Origin: Loktanella sp. Alg231-35
Lineage (GTDB): Bacteria; Pseudomonadota; Alphaproteobacteria; Rhodobacterales; Rhodobacteraceae
NCBI RefSeq assembly: GCF_900143545.1
Contig: NZ_FREV01000001.1
Location: forward strand, 62,001 to 126,000
Reading direction: 5' to 3'
Length of the DNA stretch: 64,000 nt
Shown here: one piece after another, positions 54,741-64,000 of the stretch
Numbering within the stretch: the stretch's first letter is position 1
How the letters are laid out: each line of letters opens with the position of its first letter
The notes under the pieces: generated by a model
Told to the model about the DNA's origin: nothing
The model's input: only the letters and a program-made list of their open reading frames with translations
Databases searched by the model: none
Program-made: the position numbers and the translations under genes

Positions 54741-55336
54741 GTCGGCAATGTTCCGCGAAGTGTCAGATATGACAAGAGTTCGAGAAGCGGCAGACCCAGA
54801 ACATTGAAATAATCTCCTTCAATGCGTGTAAAAAGTCGCACTCCTTCTTCTTCGAGTTTGTAAGCGCCGACAGCATGGCGGATGCTGTCCCAGTTCCGAG
54901 CGACGTAATCTTCTAGATAGCTGTCGGATGCATCACGCATGTGCAGGCGCACAATGCCCACATGCCGCCAAAGCGGTTTGCCATCACCATAAATCACGGC
55001 GGCTGAAAGAAGTTGGTGCCGTTGACCGCGCAGCGACTGAAGTTGCGACAACGCCTCGGCTGGTGTTTCAGGTTTAGCCAAGATTTCGCGACCATGGGCA
55101 AGGATCTGATCACAGCCGATCACAAGGGCTTCTGGGTGTTTGGCGGCAATGCGCTGGGCCTTCATTTCGGCCAGGGTGTCGGCGATGTCGCGGGGCGAGG
55201 CATCCTCGGCCTGAAGAGAGGCGCGGATGGCAGTTTCGTCGATGCGTGCTATGATCACGTCGAAAGTAAGCCCGGCGTTTTGAAGCAATTGGGCGCGGAT
55301 TTCGGAGCCGGAAGCCAATATGATCCGATCGTTCAT
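54737..55336 (-). CDS. maf: Maf-family nucleotide pyrophosphatase
   Basis: 199 residues. Family marks: IILASGSEIRAQLLQNAGLTFDVI (a variant of the usual ASxSPRR start), ALVIGCDQILAHGREILAKP, LRGQRHQLLSAAVI, YKLEEEGVRLFTRIEGDYFNVLGLPLLELL (read in parts). Hydrolyses non-canonical or modified NTPs. Its start codon overlaps a perfect DnaA box (55336-55344), so it is the first gene left of the proposed origin. Confidence 0.93.
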   Translation of the reverse strand: MNDRIILASGSEIRAQLLQNAGLTFDVIIARIDETAIRASLQAEDASPRDIADTLAEMKAQRIAAKHPEALVIGCDQILAHGREILAKPETPAEALSQLQSLRGQRHQLLSAAVIYGDGKPLWRHVGIVRLHMRDASDSYLEDYVARNWDSIRHAVGAYKLEEEGVRLFTRIEGDYFNVLGLPLLELLSYLTLRGTLPT

Positions 55337-55744
55337 GTGGATAACCTTTGGGATAATCTCTGTGTCGTCGTTCGGGTGGTTCTGGGCATATCTAACACGA
55401 TCAGCCGGACCGTGGAGAAGGTTCGTGTTTCAATTCCGTTCAGTTCATTTTTTCCACGGTGGACGGGGATAAGTAGGGGTTGTGGAAGAATCTGGTCTGG
55501 CTGGCCTGTCAAGTGGAACAGTTCGGGTTTTTTGATCCAAAGGTGTTGACGTAAAGTGTTGTTATATTTGTATTTATTTGATGTTTCTTCTTCGTTCTTT
55601 ATGAAACATTTTGTTGGTTCGCCTTGGGATAACTCTGCGGATGAATGGACAACCCACAGGAAATCGTTGCTCTATCTACAACATCATCTTTTCTTTCTTT
55701 TAATATTTATTAGGAAGAGAAGACCGTAGAGAGCAGGAAGAGCG
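55337..55744. other. Candidate chromosomal replication origin (oriC)
   Basis: A 408-bp gene-free, AT-rich gap where gene orientation diverges. It contains a perfect DnaA box TGTGGATAA (55336-55344) and near matches TTGGGATAA (55348-55356 and 55624-55632), CGGGGATAA (55464-55472), TTTTCCACG (55450-55458) and TGTGGAAGA (55481-55489). Two AT-rich tracts, 55555-55612 and 55681-55712, could be the unwinding element. The flanks are maf-aroE-coaE-dnaQ to the left and hemJ-rho-mnmE-mnmG-rsmG-parAB with parS to the right, the origin neighbourhood seen in many alphaproteobacteria. Confidence 0.7.
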
Positions 55745-56194
55745 ATGATCGGATTTTTGGACAGTATCTATCCCTGGATTAAGGCCCTGCATGTTATGGC
55801 TGTGATCGCCTGGATGGCGGGCTTGTTCTATTTGCCAAGATTGTTTGTCTATCATGCTGAGCGGGCCAGTGTCGGGTCTGAGCTTGATCATACGTTTCAG
55901 GTCATGGAAGAAAAACTGCTGCGGGTGATTATGAACCCTGCGATGATTGTGGCATGGATCGCTGGCTTGATCATGATCGGTCTTGGGGCGTTTGATTGGG
56001 GCGCTGCATGGTCTTGGGTCAAGATAGTGGCTGTGATCGCTATGACCGGTGCCCATGGTTGGATGAGTGCGAGGCGCAAAGAGTTTGTAGCGGGTACCAA
56101 TACGCGAACCGGGCGGACGTATCGGTTGTTCAATGAGGTGCCGACTGTTTTGATGGTGTTCATTGTCGTCGCTGTGGTTGTACGGCCGTTTTAA
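55745..56194 (+). CDS. hemJ: Protoporphyrinogen IX oxidase HemJ
   Basis: 149 residues with four hydrophobic helices. Family marks are the conserved His and following residues in WIKALHVMAVIAWMAGLFYLPRLFVYH (read in parts), then MEEKLLRVIMNPAM, KIVAVIAMTGAHGWM and NEVPTVLMVFIVV. Oxidises protoporphyrinogen IX in heme synthesis; it replaces HemG/HemY in this lineage. AGGAAGAG precedes the start. First gene right of the proposed origin. Confidence 0.93.
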   Translation: MIGFLDSIYPWIKALHVMAVIAWMAGLFYLPRLFVYHAERASVGSELDHTFQVMEEKLLRVIMNPAMIVAWIAGLIMIGLGAFDWGAAWSWVKIVAVIAMTGAHGWMSARRKEFVAGTNTRTGRTYRLFNEVPTVLMVFIVVAVVVRPF

Positions 56195-56202
56195 GCCACT
56201 GA

Positions 56203-56231
56203 TTGACTCTGGCAGGCACACTGCCTATGTC
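56203..56231 (+). promoter_or_regulatory. Probable promoter of rho
   Basis: TTGACT (56203-56208) and TATGTC (56226-56231) with 17-base spacing, starting 9 bases after the hemJ stop. It would leave a leader of about 75 bases before the rho start. Confidence 0.5.
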
Positions 56232-56280
56232 TGACGCCGCTGCCCGTCCGGGATAGCGGTTTCCATTCCAATACTAGAAA

Positions 56281-56301
56281 TGCAGGCCTGATGCGCCTGC
56301 A
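56281..56301 (+). repeat. Hairpin directly before the rho start region
   Basis: TGCAGGC (56281-56287) and GCCTGCA (56295-56301) pair perfectly around a 7-base loop. The stem ends one base before an ATG at 56302 and 12 before the preferred start at 56314. Confidence 0.55.
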
Positions 56302-56313
56302 ATGGATTTATGT

Positions 56314-57585
56314 ATGTCACAGCACCGTCTGAACCTTGCTGATCTGAAGGCCCAAAGCCCGAAGGATCTTTTGTCTTTGGCTGAAGAGCTAGAGATTGAA
56401 AACGCCTCGACCATGCGGAAGGGCGATATGATGTTCGCCATCCTCAAAGAGCGGGCGGATGAAGAGTGGGTCATCGGTGGTGACGGTGTGTTGGAAGTTT
56501 TGCAGGACGGGTTTGGCTTTTTGCGGTCGCCTGAAGCAAACTATCTTCCGGGCCCAGATGATATTTATGTCTCTCCTGATATGATCCGTCAGCATTCGTT
56601 GCGTACCGGTGATACGGTCGAAGGTGTGATGAAGGAACCCAACGACACTGAGCGTTATTTTGCGCTGACGTCGGTGGAGACCATCAACTTTGAAGAGCCT
56701 GAGAAAGCCAAGCACAAAGTTGCCTTTGATAACCTCACACCGCTTTATCCTGATGAGCGTCTGAATATGGAAGTGGCTGATCCAACGGTGAAGGATCGAT
56801 CCGCTCGGATCATTGATCTGGTGTCGCCGATTGGTAAGGGGCAGCGGTCGCTGATCGTGGCACCGCCACGTACGGGTAAGACGGTGCTGCTGCAGAACAT
56901 CGCGAATTCCATCGAGAAGAACCACCCTGAGTGTTACCTGATTGTGTTGTTGATTGATGAACGTCCCGAAGAAGTGACGGACATGCAGCGGTCAGTGAAG
57001 GGTGAGGTTGTGTCTTCGACTTTTGATGAGCCTGCGTCACGTCACGTGGCTGTGTCAGAAATGGTCATTGAGAAGGCCAAGCGTCTGGTAGAGCATAAGC
57101 GTGATGTTGTGATCCTGCTGGATTCGATCACGCGGTTGGGTCGGGCGTTTAACACGACTGTACCGTCCTCTGGTAAGGTGCTGACCGGTGGTGTGGATGC
57201 CAATGCTTTGCAGCGTCCAAAGCGGTTCTTTGGTGCGGCACGGAATATTGAAGAAGGCGGGTCGCTGACCATCATCGCGACGGCCTTGATTGATACCGGT
57301 AGCCGGATGGATGAAGTGATCTTTGAAGAATTCAAAGGTACGGGCAACAGCGAGATTGTTCTGGATCGCAAGGTCGCAGACAAGCGCGTGTTCCCGGCGA
57401 TGGATATCCTCAAGTCTGGGACGCGGAAAGAAGAGCTGTTGGTGGATAAGGGTGATCTGGCGAAGACATATGTGTTGCGTCGGATCCTGAACCCGATGGG
57501 CACCACGGATGCAATCGAGTTCCTGATCGGGAAGCTGAAGCAGACCAAGACCAATTCGGACTTCTTCGATTCAATGAACACGTAA
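56314..57585 (+). CDS. rho: Transcription termination factor Rho
   Basis: 423 residues from ATG 56314 ([20 protein letters not shown]), which matches the family N-terminus; an in-frame ATG at 56302 would add four residues. Rho N-domain [20 protein letters not shown], the RNA-binding domain with [38 protein letters not shown] (read in parts), Walker [13 protein letters not shown], Walker [17 protein letters not shown], and the R-loop region [15 protein letters not shown] hexameric RNA helicase that ends transcription. Confidence 0.97.
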   Translation: MSQHRLNLADLKAQSPKDLLSLAEELEIENASTMRKGDMMFAILKERADEEWVIGGDGVLEVLQDGFGFLRSPEANYLPGPDDIYVSPDMIRQHSLRTGDTVEGVMKEPNDTERYFALTSVETINFEEPEKAKHKVAFDNLTPLYPDERLNMEVADPTVKDRSARIIDLVSPIGKGQRSLIVAPPRTGKTVLLQNIANSIEKNHPECYLIVLLIDERPEEVTDMQRSVKGEVVSSTFDEPASRHVAVSEMVIEKAKRLVEHKRDVVILLDSITRLGRAFNTTVPSSGKVLTGGVDANALQRPKRFFGAARNIEEGGSLTIIATALIDTGSRMDEVIFEEFKGTGNSEIVLDRKVADKRVFPAMDILKSGTRKEELLVDKGDLAKTYVLRRILNPMGTTDAIEFLIGKLKQTKTNSDFFDSMNT

Positions 57586-57614
57586 CTTATTGTTATAAAA
57601 CAATGGGTTAGGAT

Positions 57615-58895
57615 ATGGATACCATTTTTGCTTTAGCGACTGCGCAGGGTCGTGCCGGGGTTGCGGTTGTCCGTCTGTCAGGGCCTTCAGCTGTTTCCGC
57701 TGGTGGGCGGCTGTGTGGTGATGTGCCTGCACAAAGGGGGCTGCGTGAGGTCCGGGATGTGGATAGTGCCTTGCTTGATGAAGCGCTTGTGCTGCGGTTT
57801 GCAGAAGGCAAGAGCTTTACCGGCGAAGAGGTTGTTGAACTACATCTGCATGGAAGCCCGGCCATTGTTAAAGCTGTGTTGCGGGCCTTGGCGGCAATGC
57901 CGGGGTTGCGGCAGGCGGAGGCTGGTGAATTTACCAGACGTGCATTGGAGAATGGGCGGCTCGATCTTGCTGAGGTTGAGGGGTTGGCCGACCTCATTGA
58001 TGCGGAGACAGAGAGCCAGCGGAAGCAGGCGGTGCGGGTGTTTTCTGGTGCTTTGGGGGCCCTGGCCGATACGTGGCGGCGCAAACTTATCAGAGCGGCG
58101 GCTTTGCTTGAGGCGACGATCGATTTTGCCGATGAAGAGGTGCCGGTTGATGTGAGCCCGGAGGTTCTTTCGCTGTTGTCAGCGGTCATGGATGAAATGC
58201 AGCGCGAAGCCGAGGGTGTGATGATTGCCGAACGGCTTCGGGATGGTTTTGAGGTGGCGATCATTGGCGCGCCAAATGTCGGAAAGTCGACGTTGCTGAA
58301 CCGTTTAGCAGGCCGAGATGTAGCGATCACGTCCGAGATAGCCGGAACGACGCGGGACGTGATCGAGGTGCAGATGGATCTGGGCGGGCTGCCGGTAACG
58401 GTGCTGGATACGGCTGGACTGCGCGAGACGGAAGATCGGATTGAGGGGCTGGGTGTTGCTAAGGCGCGGGAGCGTGCGGCGCAGGCGGATCTGCGGATAC
58501 ACTTGATTTTGTCAGGGCATCTCCTGCCGGATGCGCTGGGCGACGATGATCTGGTTGTTTTGGCAAAGGCTGATCTGGGTGAAACAGAACGCCTTGCGGT
58601 TTCTGGTAAGACCGGTGCGGGAGTTGATGAGCTAATCTTGGCTGTGTCCAAAAGGCTGAATGTAAAGGTCGCGCGGATTGGCATCGCCATGCGAGAGCGG
58701 CATCGGGTGGCAATGCTGGATGCGATAGCGTTTCTCGCTGATGCCGAAATGGCGATGCGCTCTGAGGAGGGTATGACGGATTTGATCGCAGAAGATCTGC
58801 GCAGTGCTATCCGCGCCGTGGATAGCATCGTGGGCCGAGTTGATGTAGAGCATGTGCTGGACGAGATTTTTGCTAGTTTCTGCATCGGAAAGTAG
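57615..58895 (+). CDS. mnmE: tRNA modification GTPase MnmE
   Basis: 426 residues, TTAGGAT before the start. N-terminal formyl-THF-binding domain ([23 protein letters not shown]), helical domain, inserted G domain with G1 [13 protein letters not shown]2/G3 [13 protein letters not shown] and [14 protein letters not shown], and the C-terminal CIGK motif. The G4 (VLAKADL) is slightly varied. With MnmG it modifies U34 of tRNAs. mnmG starts 3 bases after its stop. Confidence 0.96.
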   Translation: MDTIFALATAQGRAGVAVVRLSGPSAVSAGGRLCGDVPAQRGLREVRDVDSALLDEALVLRFAEGKSFTGEEVVELHLHGSPAIVKAVLRALAAMPGLRQAEAGEFTRRALENGRLDLAEVEGLADLIDAETESQRKQAVRVFSGALGALADTWRRKLIRAAALLEATIDFADEEVPVDVSPEVLSLLSAVMDEMQREAEGVMIAERLRDGFEVAIIGAPNVGKSTLLNRLAGRDVAITSEIAGTTRDVIEVQMDLGGLPVTVLDTAGLRETEDRIEGLGVAKARERAAQADLRIHLILSGHLLPDALGDDDLVVLAKADLGETERLAVSGKTGAGVDELILAVSKRLNVKVARIGIAMRERHRVAMLDAIAFLADAEMAMRSEEGMTDLIAEDLRSAIRAVDSIVGRVDVEHVLDEIFASFCIGK

Positions 58896-58898
58896 GGA

Positions 58899-60770
58899 GT
58901 GTTTCACGTGAAACATCATGACTACGACGTGATTGTTATTGGTGGTGGCCATGCCGGCGCAGAGGCTGCGCATGCTGCTGCACGTATGGGAGTCCGCGTG
59001 GCGCTGGTGACATTGACCCAACAGTCGATTGGTGTGATGTCCTGTAACCCAGCCATTGGTGGCTTGGGCAAGGGTCACCTTGTCCGAGAGATTGATGCGC
59101 TTGATGGTGTTATGGGGCGTGTGGCCGACAAGGCTGGAATCCAGTTCCGTCTTTTGAATCGCAAGAAGGGCCCCGCTGTACAGGGACCGAGGGCGCAAGC
59201 TGACCGTGAGATTTACCGGACAACGATGCAAGAAGAGCTCGCGGCCCTTAAAAACCTGACGATTGTTGAGGGTGAAGCCGTTGATCTGATGATGCAGGAT
59301 GGTCGCGTCACCGGGGTTAAGATGCGTGATGGCGCCACACTGCGTGCCGATGGCGTCATTCTAACGACGGGAACATTCCTGCGCGGTATTATTCATATTG
59401 GTGATGTGTCGCGTCCTGGCGGACGGATGGGCGATGATCCATCCGTCAAGATGGCGGAACGGCTGGATAGTTTCGGGTTGCCTCTGGGGCGGCTCAAAAC
59501 GGGGACGCCACCGCGTCTGGACGGGCGCACAATTGCTTGGGACAAACTGGAAGTGCAGCCAAGTGATGCGGACCCCGTGCTGTTTTCATTCCTTTCAAAG
59601 GGCGTGTCCGCCAAGCAGATAGACTGCGGTATCACCCATACGAATGCACGAACACATGAGATTATCAGAGCAAACCTTGGCCGCTCTGCGATGTATGGTG
59701 GGCAGATTGATGGGGTTGGGCCACGCTATTGTCCGTCGATCGAAGATAAGGTTGTGCGCTTTGCCGACAAAGAGTCGCATCAGATATTCCTCGAGCCTGA
59801 GGGGGTTAGCGACCACACGGTTTACCCCAATGGCATCTCGACATCGCTGCCAGAAGATGTCCAAAAAGAGTATGTGCGGTCGATCTATGGTCTTGAAAAT
59901 GCAGTGATTTTGCAGCCTGGCTATGCGATTGAATACGATTACGTTGATCCACGCGCTTTGCGCGCGACGCTTGAAATACGCGATGTGCCAGGTCTCTATC
60001 TGGCTGGACAAATCAACGGGACAACCGGTTATGAGGAGGCCGCCGCCCAAGGTTTGGTCGCTGGATTGAATGCAGCCGCAAAGGCAAAGGAAGCAGAGTC
60101 GATTACCTTTAGCCGTCGGGAATCCTATATCGGAGTGATGATTGACGATCTGATCACGCGCGGTGTGTCAGAACCTTACCGCATGTTTACCTCTCGAGCC
60201 GAGTTTCGGCTGTCCCTGCGGGCAGACAATGCCGATCAGCGGTTGACAGAACGTGGGCGTCGGCTTGGTTGTGTTGGTGATGACCGTTGGGCACAGTTTT
60301 CGGCGAAAATGGATCAGATCAAGGCAGCCAAGGAACAATTATCAGATATGAGCCTTTCTGCCCGCGAAATGGCTGAACTTGGTATCAAACTCAACGCTGA
60401 TGGGCCACGGCGCAATGCGCTGGATGCTTTGGCGCTGACTGACTTTGGGTTCGCGCATCTAAAGGAATTGGGACAAGATATTGATAGAATTCCTGGTGAC
60501 ATACAAGATCAGGTAAAGAAGGACGCGCTGTATGCCCATTACATCGCCCGACAAGAGCGTGACATTGCGGCGATGGAGCGGGATGAAAACCACATAATTC
60601 CCGACGGTTTGGATTTTGGATCAATCAAGGGCATCTCGAATGAGTTGCGTACCAAACTTAACGCTGCACGCCCGGCGACGATTGCGCACGCTGGCCGGAT
60701 TGAGGGCATGACCCCTGCTGCGTTGATGTTGTTGATCGGAGCGACCAAGAAACACGCAAAGGCGGTCTGA
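58899..60770 (+). CDS. mnmG: tRNA uridine-5-carboxymethylaminomethyl synthesis enzyme MnmG (GidA)
   Basis: 623 residues from a GTG start at 58899. FAD-binding [21 protein letters not shown], then [23 protein letters not shown] (read in parts), [32 protein letters not shown], and [23 protein letters not shown]. The first codons encode MFHVKH because a perfect parS site (58900-58915) lies over them. Works with MnmE on tRNA U34. Confidence 0.97.
   Translation: MFHVKHHDYDVIVIGGGHAGAEAAHAAARMGVRVALVTLTQQSIGVMSCNPAIGGLGKGHLVREIDALDGVMGRVADKAGIQFRLLNRKKGPAVQGPRAQADREIYRTTMQEELAALKNLTIVEGEAVDLMMQDGRVTGVKMRDGATLRADGVILTTGTFLRGIIHIGDVSRPGGRMGDDPSVKMAERLDSFGLPLGRLKTGTPPRLDGRTIAWDKLEVQPSDADPVLFSFLSKGVSAKQIDCGITHTNARTHEIIRANLGRSAMYGGQIDGVGPRYCPSIEDKVVRFADKESHQIFLEPEGVSDHTVYPNGISTSLPEDVQKEYVRSIYGLENAVILQPGYAIEYDYVDPRALRATLEIRDVPGLYLAGQINGTTGYEEAAAQGLVAGLNAAAKAKEAESITFSRRESYIGVMIDDLITRGVSEPYRMFTSRAEFRLSLRADNADQRLTERGRRLGCVGDDRWAQFSAKMDQIKAAKEQLSDMSLSAREMAELGIKLNADGPRRNALDALALTDFGFAHLKELGQDIDRIPGDIQDQVKKDALYAHYIARQERDIAAMERDENHIIPDGLDFGSIKGISNELRTKLNAARPATIAHAGRIEGMTPAALMLLIGATKKHAKAV
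58900..58915. other. parS: parS site 1, inside the start of mnmG
   Basis: TGTTTCACGTGAAACA: a perfect 16-base palindrome identical to the consensus ParB-binding centromere site. It covers codons 1-6 of mnmG. parA and parB lie 2.5 and 3.3 kb downstream. Confidence 0.96.
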
Positions 60771-60773
60771 TTG

Positions 60774-61394
60774 ATGACTGGTCAAATTGCCTGTGTGGAT
60801 GTTTCACGTGAAACAATAGCAGATTTAGAGAGTTTTGCCGCGCTCACTACTAAATGGACGCAGAAGATCAATCTCATTTCCCGGAACACGTCTGATGCGA
60901 TCTGGGACAGACATATCGTCGACTCGGTTCAGATCTACCGGTATGCGCCAAAGGTTTTCACAAAGTGGGTCGATCTGGGAAGCGGCGGTGGCTTTCCAGG
61001 CATCGTCATGGCGATTCTCGGCAAAGCGCGGCATCCGGAAGCGCAGTTTACCTTGATCGAAAGTGATCAACGCAAGGCAGCTTTCTTGCGCACAGCCGCA
61101 AGAGACCTGTCATTGAAGGTTGATGTCATTGCAAAGCGCGTCGGTGATGTTGCCCCCCAAGAGGCAGATGTTGTATCTGCCCGTGCGCTTGCACCACTAT
61201 CTGCCCTTCTGGGCATGACGTCCCGCCATCTGCACACAGATGGCGTCGCACTTCTTCCCAAAGGAAAGCAGGCCCAACAAGAAATCGCCGAAGCGCAAAA
61301 ATCATGGCGCTTTCAGCTTGAAGATCATGCTAGTTTCACTGATCCTGAAGCCTGCATACTTGCCATTCAAAGGATAGAATCCCGTGGTCAATGA
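60774..61394 (+). CDS. rsmG: 16S rRNA (guanine527-N7)-methyltransferase RsmG
   Basis: 206 residues from ATG 60774 (a TTG three bases earlier is less likely). Methyltransferase motifs: NLISRNTSDAIWDRHIVDSV, SAM-binding WVDLGSGGGFPGIVMAIL, LIESDQRKAAFLRTAARDL and VVSARALAPLSALL. Methylates G527 of 16S rRNA. Its codons 10-14 (DVSRE) are written by a parS site. End overlaps the parA start by 11 bases. Confidence 0.96.
   Translation: MTGQIACVDVSRETIADLESFAALTTKWTQKINLISRNTSDAIWDRHIVDSVQIYRYAPKVFTKWVDLGSGGGFPGIVMAILGKARHPEAQFTLIESDQRKAAFLRTAARDLSLKVDVIAKRVGDVAPQEADVVSARALAPLSALLGMTSRHLHTDGVALLPKGKQAQQEIAEAQKSWRFQLEDHASFTDPEACILAIQRIESRGQ
60800..60815. other. parS: parS site 2, inside rsmG
   Basis: A second perfect TGTTTCACGTGAAACA, 1.9 kb from the first and 0.6 kb before parA. 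Here it encodes VSRE within the N-terminus of rsmG, in a different reading phase from the mnmG copy. Confidence 0.96.
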
Positions 61395-62193
61395 CACCCA
61401 CACCGGGCCGCTTATCATTGCGATTGCCAACCAAAAGGGCGGAGTCGGCAAAACGACGACCACAATAAACCTCGGCGCTGCGTTGGCAGAGCAAGGTAAA
61501 GAAGTGTTGTTGATCGACCTAGACCCGCAAGGCAACGCCTCGACCGGCTTGGGGATCGACCATGATCAGCGCGAGGTGACGACCTATGATCTGCTGTCTG
61601 GTGAGGTTTCACTGACTGATGCGATCCAGAAAACCAACGTTGATCACCTTACCATCGTGCCCGCAACAACTGACCTCAGTTCGGCCGATATAGAGCTGAT
61701 GGATAACGCCAAACGCAGTTTTCTGATGCGGGATGTCTTGCGCGCCGAGACATCAGACACCAGTGAATACGACTACATATTGATCGATTGCCCGCCATCC
61801 CTCAACATATTGACAGTGAACGCCATGGTGGCCGCGCACTCTCTTATCGTGCCACTGCAAAGTGAATTCTTCGCGCTCGAAGGTCTCTCGCAGCTAATCC
61901 TGACGGTCCGCGACGTTCGACAAACCGCAAACCCTGATCTACGGATCGAGGGCATCGCTCTCACCATGTACGATCAGCGCAACAACCTCTCGCTCCAGGT
62001 CGAAGACGACGCACGCGAAAACATGGGCGATATGGTGTTCAACACGGTGATTCCCCGCAACGTGCGCCTAAGCGAGGCCCCCTCCTTCGCGATGCCGGTG
62101 CTTTCCTACGATAGTGGCTCCAAGGGCAGCAAGGCCTACCGGGCGCTTGCCGGTGAATTGATCGCCCGCACAACTGACAAAAAGGTCGCATAG
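61384..62193 (+). CDS. parA: Chromosome-partitioning ATPase ParA
   Basis: 269 residues from GTG 61384, inside the end of rsmG. Deviant Walker A NQKGGVGKTTTTINLGAAL, then LLIDLDPQGNASTGLGI, IDCPPSLNILTVNAM and PLQSEFFALEGLSQL. DNA-bound ParA dimers pull ParB-parS complexes apart after replication. parB starts at the base after its stop. Confidence 0.97.
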   Translation: MVNDTHTGPLIIAIANQKGGVGKTTTTINLGAALAEQGKEVLLIDLDPQGNASTGLGIDHDQREVTTYDLLSGEVSLTDAIQKTNVDHLTIVPATTDLSSADIELMDNAKRSFLMRDVLRAETSDTSEYDYILIDCPPSLNILTVNAMVAAHSLIVPLQSEFFALEGLSQLILTVRDVRQTANPDLRIEGIALTMYDQRNNLSLQVEDDARENMGDMVFNTVIPRNVRLSEAPSFAMPVLSYDSGSKGSKAYRALAGELIARTTDKKVA

Positions 62194-63081
62194 ATGGCAC
62201 GGACACCCGCAAAATCTCGTGGTTTGGGCCGTGGCCTTTCGGCGCTCATGTCGGACGTATCGGCGGATGAGGCACCAACAAACGCGCCCAAACGACCCGA
62301 TTTCGTCGTCCCCGTCGAACAGGTGCAGCCAAACCCAGACCAACCCCGCCGCACCTTTGCTGAAGGTGCGCTGCAGGAACTTGCCGCATCCATCGCGGAA
62401 AAAGGGATCATTCAACCTCTCATTGTGCGCGCCGCCCCTGGTAAAACCGACACCTACGAAATCGTCGCAGGTGAACGCCGCTGGCGGGCTGCTCAGATCG
62501 CGAAACTGCACGATGTACCTATCGTCGTGCGCGACTACAACGACACTGAAGTCCTCGAAATTGCGATCATCGAGAACATCCAACGTGCCGATCTGAACCC
62601 CGTGGATGAGGCCGCAGGCTATAAGCAACTGATGGATCGTTTTGGATATACGCAAGACCAAATGGCCACCGCGCTGGGCAAAAGCCGTAGCCACATCGCC
62701 AACCTGCTTCGCCTGCTAAATTTGCCCGATGAAGTCCAGAACTACTTGATCAGCGGTCAGTTTTCGGCAGGCCACGCCCGCGCTCTTGTGGGCCATGATC
62801 AGGCTGTGCGGTTGGCGCGCGAAGTGTTGCAACGCAAACTTTCTGTGCGCGAAACAGAAAAGCTCGCGAAAAAGGGCCCCGCCATCAAAAAACGGTCAGT
62901 GCCCGGCGCGCCAGTTCCCAAAGACGCGGACACCGTACAGATCGAGAATGAGCTGACCGCAACTCTTGGCATGAAAGTCACGATCGATCATTCAGCCGGT
63001 GCCGAGGGCGGCAAACTGGCGATCAGCTACAAATCACTTGAACAGCTCGATGATCTATTACGGGCCCTTTCGGGCGGCTAA
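62194..63081 (+). CDS. parB: Chromosome-partitioning protein ParB
   Basis: 295 residues. A basic start (RTPAKSRGLGRGLSALM) that stimulates ParA, the CTP-binding ParB/Sulfiredoxin domain with PNPDQPRRTF, GERRWRAAQ and ENIQRADLNPVDEAAGYKQLM, the helix-turn-helix QDQMATALGKSRSHIANLLRLL, and a C-terminal dimer domain IENELTATLGMKVTIDH. It binds the parS sites at 58.9 and 60.8 kb and spreads. Convergent with hemW (4-base overlap). Confidence 0.97.
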   Translation: MARTPAKSRGLGRGLSALMSDVSADEAPTNAPKRPDFVVPVEQVQPNPDQPRRTFAEGALQELAASIAEKGIIQPLIVRAAPGKTDTYEIVAGERRWRAAQIAKLHDVPIVVRDYNDTEVLEIAIIENIQRADLNPVDEAAGYKQLMDRFGYTQDQMATALGKSRSHIANLLRLLNLPDEVQNYLISGQFSAGHARALVGHDQAVRLAREVLQRKLSVRETEKLAKKGPAIKKRSVPGAPVPKDADTVQIENELTATLGMKVTIDHSAGAEGGKLAISYKSLEQLDDLLRALSGG

Positions 63082-64000
63082 ACGTCCAACAACGCGCGCA
63101 AGACAGCATTAAGAACAGGTCTACCCGGCGGCGTGATCCGTAACACATCTGCGTCCAGCGCTAGCATGTCAATTTCACTCAAGTATTTGATTTTATTCAT
63201 ATATTTTGCGTTGGACAGCTCAGGAAAACGGCGTACATCCACGCCGTCCGTCAATCGCAATCCCATCAACAAGAACTCAGAAAGCTGCGCCTCGTCATCC
63301 AGTGCTTCACGGGCCAATTCGCCATGCTCTAGCCTATTCACCTGCTGCAACCAAGCACCCGGCGCTTTCGGCGCCTCTGTTGCAAATCGCCTGCCCCCAA
63401 GGGTCAGCCGTCCATGCGCCCCCGGCCCGATCCCGGCATAATCACCATAGCGCCAATAGATTTTGTTATGAACGCTCTCAAAGCCCGGCCGCGCATGGTT
63501 CGACACCTCATAACCCGCAAGCCCGGCTGCCGCGCAAATTTCCTGAGTCGCCGCATACATATCAGCCGAAACATCGTCATCCGGCAGCCCGCGCAACTTA
63601 CCAGCGGCGTAACGATCACCAAATGCTGTGCCCTCTTCAATCGTCAGCTGGTACAGCGACAGATGATCCACGGCGAGCGACAGGGCCTGACGCAACTCTG
63701 CTTGCCAATCTGAAACGCTCTGCCCTTGACGGGCATAAATGAGATCAAAACTCACCCGGTCAAACACCCCACGCGCGACATCAAAGGCCGCCATCGCATC
63801 CGCCGCCGAATGTAACCGCCCCAGCGCCTTCAAATCACGATCGTTCAGCGCCTGAATCCCCATCGACACCCGGTTTACACCGGCATCGCGATACCCTGCA
63901 AACCGCCCTGCCTCAACAGAGGTTGGGTTGGCCTCCAGCGTTACTTCCAGATCATTTGCGATAGGCCATGTTGCGCGTACCTTAGTTAAGATCGCATCAA
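63078..64000 (-). CDS. hemW: HemW-type radical SAM protein, N-terminus outside the window
   Basis: The frame stays open from the TAG stop at 63078 to the right edge, giving about 307 residues; an internal ATG near 63869 is not the true start. Visible: LEVTLEANPTSVEAGRFAGYRDAGVNRVSMGIQAL (read in parts), GRLHSAADAMAAFDVARG, VDHLSLYQLTIEEGTAF, YEVSNHARPG and YAGIGPGAHGRL. This matches HemW (heme chaperone, formerly HemN-like). The CxxxCxxC iron-sulfur motif would lie beyond the window. The gene follows the parAB locus in many alphaproteobacteria. Confidence 0.93.
   Translation of the reverse strand, partial: DAILTKVRATWPIANDLEVTLEANPTSVEAGRFAGYRDAGVNRVSMGIQALNDRDLKALGRLHSAADAMAAFDVARGVFDRVSFDLIYARQGQSVSDWQAELRQALSLAVDHLSLYQLTIEEGTAFGDRYAAGKLRGLPDDDVSADMYAATQEICAAAGLAGYEVSNHARPGFESVHNKIYWRYGDYAGIGPGAHGRLTLGGRRFATEAPKAPGAWLQQVNRLEHGELAREALDDEAQLSEFLLMGLRLTDGVDVRRFPELSNAKYMNKIKYLSEIDMLALDADVLRITPPGRPVLNAVLRALLDV

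Noticed and set aside
57608..58885. 425-codon minus-strand open frame opposite mnmE
   Set aside because: Ser/Arg-rich peptide antisense to a textbook MnmE; a strand-skew shadow.

Overview
The window is a stretch of alphaproteobacterial chromosome. The gene families point to the Rhodobacteraceae / Roseobacter group: a petABC bc1 operon, an R. sphaeroides-type cytochrome c2, a RegB/RegA redox pair, the alphaproteobacterial AddAB proteins, and the order maf-(gap)-hemJ-rho-mnmE-mnmG-rsmG-parA-parB. It is densely coded, with many 4-base ATGA overlaps. I found no tRNA, rRNA, CRISPR array, prophage or insertion sequence.

Layout. 0-4.2 kb: end of a glutathione S-transferase gene, an outer-membrane barrel protein, then petABC. 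4.2-7.6 kb (minus strand): thiBPQ thiamine transporter behind a TPP riboswitch. 7.6-14.1 kb: aroC, an EamA transporter, HU, an adenine deaminase / AMP nucleosidase pair and cytochrome c2. 14.5-30 kb: a type II secretion system in two divergent blocks. gspE-F-G-H-I-J-K-O-D runs on the minus strand. A plus-strand block starts with two large exported proteins (DUF1800 with a 33-unit Pro-Thr linker, and Tat-type DUF1501) followed by short gspL, gspM and gspC-like genes. 30-33.2 kb: a 54-residue gene, a LysR regulator and divergent regA / regB. 33.2-43.6 kb: PAS protein, tsaE, amgK, murU, addB, addA, trxA. 43.7-55.3 kb: an orphan capsule-type protein, hslV-DUF2157-hslU, an MFS transporter, smr-mltA-Tim44-like, fxsA, secB, and the minus-strand maf-aroE-coaE-dnaQ operon. 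55.3-55.7 kb: an AT-rich gap with DnaA-box-like sequences that I read as the chromosomal origin. 55.7-64 kb: hemJ, rho, mnmE, mnmG, rsmG, parA, parB, with perfect parS sites inside mnmG and rsmG, then the partial hemW.

How it fits together. Cytochrome bc1 and cytochrome c2 form one respiratory electron path, and RegB/RegA is the usual redox controller of such genes; a RegA-like box lies upstream of petA. parA, parB and two parS sites beside the proposed origin make a segregation centre, with flanking genes pointing away from it. The most unusual region is 14.5-30 kb. The secretion system has a lipoprotein secretin with a SPOR-like tail, a prepilin peptidase without its methyltransferase domain and a GspC without PDZ domain. 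Its inner-membrane genes are cotranscribed with a DUF1800/DUF1501 pair that I propose as its dedicated cargo.
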